A DNA stretch of 9,567 bases from an uncultured Treponema sp. (GTDB taxonomy: Bacteria; Spirochaetota; Spirochaetia; Treponematales; Treponemataceae), in the NCBI GenBank assembly GCA_946538795.1, contig CAMNGY010000021.1, positions 1 through 9,567 on the forward strand, in the 5' to 3' direction. The notes beneath the pieces are model-generated. The model saw nothing but the letters and a program-made list of their open reading frames with translations, did not search any database and was not told the origin of the DNA. Both the position numbers and the translations under genes were made by a program. Shown piece by piece: positions 7,649 through 9,567 of the stretch. Each line of letters starts with the position of its first letter. The stretch's first letter is position 1.

Positions 7649-8242
7649 ATGAAGATTTATGACATCTCGCAGGAAGTGTTCGGCTGCGCCGTCTATCCTG
7701 GGGACCCCAGCCCCGAGCGGATAAGGATGCTCAGCATTGATAAGGGCGACGTGTGCAACCTGACCGCGTTCAGGATGTGCGCTCACAATGGGACGCATGT
7801 CGATGCCCCGTACCATTTCTATGATGACGGGAAGACCGTCGATCAAGTGAGCCTGGACAGGCTCATCGGCCCCGCCTATGTTGCGGAGCACGAAGGCGGT
7901 ATCACAGCCGGCGATGCCCGGGAAATCCTTAAGGCCGCGGAGGAATGTGACCCGGAGGCCAGCGGGAGGATTCTCATAAAGGGGAAGGCCGTCGTCACGA
8001 AGGAGGCTGCGGAGGTCTTCGCAAAGGCGGGGATAAAGCTCTTCGGGAACGAGTCGCAGACCGTGGGGCCTGAGGATGCGCCCAAGGAGGTCCACCTCAT
8101 AATGCTCGGGGCACAGATCGTGCTGCTTGAGGGAATAAGGCTGGGGGATGTTCCCCCGGGGAGATATCTCCTCCATGCGGCCCCGCTGAAGCTTGGCGGT
8201 GCGGACGGCTCCCCCTGCCGCGCGACGCTTGTGGAGCTGTAG
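7649..8242 (+). CDS. Cyclase family protein (kynurenine formamidase-like metal-dependent hydrolase)
   Basis: This 197-residue protein of the cyclase family (which includes kynurenine formamidase KynB and isatin hydrolase) is a soluble metal-dependent amidase/hydrolase fold. The metal-site motif HNGTHVDAPYHF is at 46-57 (H46, H50, D52, plus H56). H149 and E161 are 12 residues apart, the spacing of the second-half active-site residues in KynB. The end, APLKLGGADGSPCRATLVEL, is the usual family terminus. Where KynB-type enzymes have a GID-type sequence, this protein has GNESQTVGPEDAP (133-145), which points to a separate subgroup, so kynurenine as substrate should not be assumed. No tryptophan-catabolism genes are nearby. 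ATG 7649 is preceded by AGGAGG (7637-7642) and a dedicated promoter. Likely cytoplasmic; no signal peptide. Confidence 0.87.
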   Translation: MKIYDISQEVFGCAVYPGDPSPERIRMLSIDKGDVCNLTAFRMCAHNGTHVDAPYHFYDDGKTVDQVSLDRLIGPAYVAEHEGGITAGDAREILKAAEECDPEASGRILIKGKAVVTKEAAEVFAKAGIKLFGNESQTVGPEDAPKEVHLIMLGAQIVLLEGIRLGDVPPGRYLLHAAPLKLGGADGSPCRATLVEL

Positions 8243-8258
8243 CGGGGCAGGCGGATGC

Positions 8259-8287
8259 TTGAGGAAAAGGGCAGATTGTGATATAAA
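8259..8287 (+). promoter_or_regulatory. Sigma70-type promoter of the PAP2 gene (extended -10)
   Basis: -35 TTGAGG (8259-8264), 17-nt spacer, -10 TATAAA (8282-8287) preceded by TG (TGATATAAA). It lies in the 77-nt gap after the cyclase gene; transcription would begin near 8294, about 26 nt before the start codon. Confidence 0.7.
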
Positions 8288-8295
8288 ACACGGGA

Positions 8296-8307
8296 CGGGA
8301 ATTCCCG
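8296..8307. promoter_or_regulatory. 12-bp perfect palindrome at the predicted transcription start of the PAP2 gene
   Basis: CGGGAATTCCCG is exactly self-complementary and lies about 9-20 nt downstream of the -10 box, at roughly +3 to +14. Its last G is also the first base of the GGAGGG ribosome site (8307-8312). It could be an operator for a dimeric repressor or a small leader hairpin next to the ribosome site. It could also be chance in GC-rich DNA. Confidence 0.35.
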
Positions 8308-8319
8308 GAGGGTGAGGAT

Positions 8320-9021
8320 ATGACCAGGAAGAAAATCGTTTGCATGTCAGCCGGCCTGATTCTGGGCCTTGTTTTGTTTGCCACCGCGTCAGCGATGAAG
8401 AGCATGAGGGTGCAGGACGAATGGGACGGAGAGCCTTACAAGCTTGAGGAGGTGAATGCGCTCGACGCCCGCTTTGCCCGCCCCTATGACAAGATGCTGG
8501 ACGACCTGGGAACGGGCATGGTGCTTGCCGCCAACGCCATCGCCTGCTGCGCGGTGGCCATGATTTCCGTTTACGGGACCAAGGACAAAAAGAAAGCGTT
8601 CGGAACTCTGCTGCTTGACGCGATGACCTATCTTGCGTGCGGCCTGTATTCGTGCGGAGTCTATAAAATCCTGAAGAACCTCGCGGGCAGGCTGAGGCCC
8701 TATATGTATTTTCCCGGCCCGAGCTTGAAGGGAATCTCGGAAGGGGACTTCTGCCGCTCCTGGCCCAGCGGGCACTCATCTTTCGCATTCATGGCATTCG
8801 CCTTCATGGTCTGCTGGTTCGCGGTCAGATACCCCCGCTCCAAGCTCCGGAAACCCGCCCTCTGCTTTTTTCTCCTCGCGGGGCTATGCACGATGGCCCT
8901 GCGGATGCTCAGCGGCAACCATTTCCTGACCGACGTGCTCTCGGGCGCGGCCTTGGGCTTCCTTGTGTCCACGCTTGTCTTCCGGGTGAACAACACGATA
9001 TTGGGCCGGAATCAGTCATAG
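8320..9021 (+). CDS. PAP2 family (phosphatidic acid phosphatase type 2-like) membrane phosphatase
   Basis: This 233-residue integral membrane protein carries the three-part phosphatase signature: K119-x6-R126-P127 (KNLAGRLRP), W148-P149-S150-G151-H152, and R195-x5-H201-x3-D205 (RMLSGNHFLTD). The catalytic histidine pair would be H152 and H201. The serine that usually precedes R195 is leucine, a tolerated variation. Six hydrophobic segments are visible (about 6-26, 66-84, 97-117, 152-170, 178-195, 206-223), which fits the six-helix PAP2 fold with the active site facing out. Known relatives dephosphorylate undecaprenyl pyrophosphate, phosphatidate or other lipid phosphates; which one applies here is not evident. 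ATG 8320 has GGAGGG (8307-8312) 7 nt upstream. Own promoter; convergent with the following gene. Confidence 0.92.
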   Translation: MTRKKIVCMSAGLILGLVLFATASAMKSMRVQDEWDGEPYKLEEVNALDARFARPYDKMLDDLGTGMVLAANAIACCAVAMISVYGTKDKKKAFGTLLLDAMTYLACGLYSCGVYKILKNLAGRLRPYMYFPGPSLKGISEGDFCRSWPSGHSSFAFMAFAFMVCWFAVRYPRSKLRKPALCFFLLAGLCTMALRMLSGNHFLTDVLSGAALGFLVSTLVFRVNNTILGRNQS

Positions 9022-9031
9022 GGGGGTATGA

Positions 9032-9121
9032 GGAAACCAGGGTTGAGGCCGGGGGCTTCGCAACGAGCACGAGAGTGCGAAGCTCGCTGGAAACTTCGTT
9101 GCGAAAACAAGCGAGGTTTCC
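9032..9121. other. 90-nt nested inverted-repeat element between convergent genes (possible bidirectional terminator or palindromic repeat)
   Basis: Three nested pairings are visible: outer GGAAACC (9032-9038) with GGTTTCC (9115-9121); middle TTCGCAACGA (9057-9066) with TCGTTGCGAA (9096-9105); inner GCAC-GAGA-GTGC (9067-9078), a hairpin with a GNRA-type tetraloop directly stacked on the middle stem. Competing pairings exist, for example CGAAG (9078-9082) with CTTCG (9094-9098). There is no T-run on either strand, so it is not a classical intrinsic terminator. It fills the whole gap between the PAP2 gene and the acetyltransferase gene, where it could end or insulate both transcripts. A dispersed palindromic repeat is an alternative. 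Confidence 0.5.
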
Positions 9122-9129
9122 CCCTCCCC

Positions 9130-9567
9130 CTATACTTCCAGGCGGTAGACGACCGAGCCGCGCTCCGGGGTCCAGATGGCCTTTCTCTGCTCGGGGATGC
9201 TGGACACGCTGGAAAGGCGGAAGCCCAGGCCCTCGAACCAGTCCGAGGTCTGCGTCGTCAGAAGGAAGATGCCGCTCGCGCCGGATTTCTTCGCGCGGGC
9301 GATCAGGAACTCGACGAGCTTCTGCCCGATGCCGAGGCTTGAGCAGGACTTGTCCACGGCGATCCCCGCTATCTCCATCTGCCCGTCGCTGTAGGGGACG
9401 AGGGCGGCGCAGGCGCGGAGGGCCCCGTCAAGCTCGTAGACGACGTAATGCGAGAGCTGGTCGCCGAGCGTCTCCTTGCTGCGGGGAAGGAGTATTCCCT
9501 TGTCCACGAAGGGCTGCATGAGGGTGAGGACGGCGGGTATGTCGTCGCTCTCCATGTCGCGGATGCG
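9130..9567 (-). CDS. argA: N-acetylglutamate synthase, C-terminal acetyltransferase domain (ArgA-like), 5' end outside window
   Basis: The last 145 residues are visible; the frame remains open to the right edge (RIRD before the first visible Met), so the true start lies outside. The GNAT-fold domain closely resembles the C-terminal half of ArgA, which acetylates glutamate with acetyl-CoA in the first step of arginine synthesis: DIPAVLTLMQPFVDKGILLPRS, then CAALVPY, EIAGIAVD, the acetyl-CoA loop SSLGIGQKL, LLTTQTSDWFEGLGF, and IPEQRKAIW near the end, all in the ArgA order. In full ArgA an amino-acid-kinase-like domain of about 290 residues comes first; that cannot be checked here. A stand-alone short GNAT of the same subgroup is the alternative. 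The stop TAG at 9132-9130 lies just beyond the palindromic element. Confidence 0.8.
   Translation of the reverse strand, partial: RIRDMESDDIPAVLTLMQPFVDKGILLPRSKETLGDQLSHYVVYELDGALRACAALVPYSDGQMEIAGIAVDKSCSSLGIGQKLVEFLIARAKKSGASGIFLLTTQTSDWFEGLGFRLSSVSSIPEQRKAIWTPERGSVVYRLEV

Noticed and set aside
7586..8788. 400-codon minus-strand open frame opposite the cyclase and PAP2 genes
   Set aside because: Both plus-strand genes have complete active-site motifs, promoters and ribosome sites; the opposite frame has none.

Overview
The window holds the 5' four-and-a-bit genes of an oligopeptide (Opp-type) ABC importer operon on the minus strand (positions 1-4869). To its right, divergently arranged, are four plus-strand genes (5217-9021), and a minus-strand acetyltransferase gene enters from the right edge. 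Every call rests on reading the translations and motifs by eye; no database search was run.

Organism. The DNA is GC-rich with strong GGAGG ribosome-binding sites and several good sigma70-type promoters, all with 17-nt spacers. The DUF1848 protein, the 'GNESQT' cyclase and the membrane-anchored TIKI/EreA-like protein recall genes I associate with anaerobic gut or rumen bacteria (Clostridia/Lachnospiraceae, or Treponema-like spirochaetes). The lipoprotein signal of the binding protein fits either. I cannot assign a genus.

Layout. (1) 4869 down to 1, minus: oppB-oppC-oppD-oppF-oppA, tightly packed with gaps of 9, 9, -4 and 52 nt, so clearly one operon, read from a near-consensus extended -10 promoter at 4907-4935. 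oppA runs off the left edge. (2) 4936-5154: a non-coding, GC-rich, repeat-bearing divergent intergenic region. (3) 5217-7390, plus: a membrane protein with an extracytoplasmic TIKI/EreA/ChaN-like domain, translationally coupled (4-nt overlap) to a DUF1848 protein. (4) 7391-7597: a decayed minus-strand remnant that looks like the end of an iron-containing alcohol dehydrogenase gene. (5) 7649-8242, plus: a cyclase/kynurenine formamidase-like metal hydrolase with its own promoter. (6) 8320-9021, plus: a PAP2 lipid phosphatase-like membrane protein with its own promoter and a 12-bp palindrome at the expected transcription start. (7) 9022-9129: a strongly self-complementary element between convergent genes. 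(8) 9130-9567, minus: the acetyltransferase domain of an ArgA-type N-acetylglutamate synthase, cut by the window edge.

How the genes work together. The Opp proteins form one machine: a lipid-anchored peptide receptor, two membrane permeases and two ATPases. The plus-strand genes look like separate small transcription units, except the coupled pair at 5217-7390. Nothing here is a defence island, CRISPR array, transposon or phage. The most thought-provoking item is the DUF1848 protein, whose only CxxxCxxC radical-SAM-like motif sits near the C-terminus, after a region that resembles the body of a spore-photolyase-like radical SAM barrel. This arrangement suggests a circular permutation.
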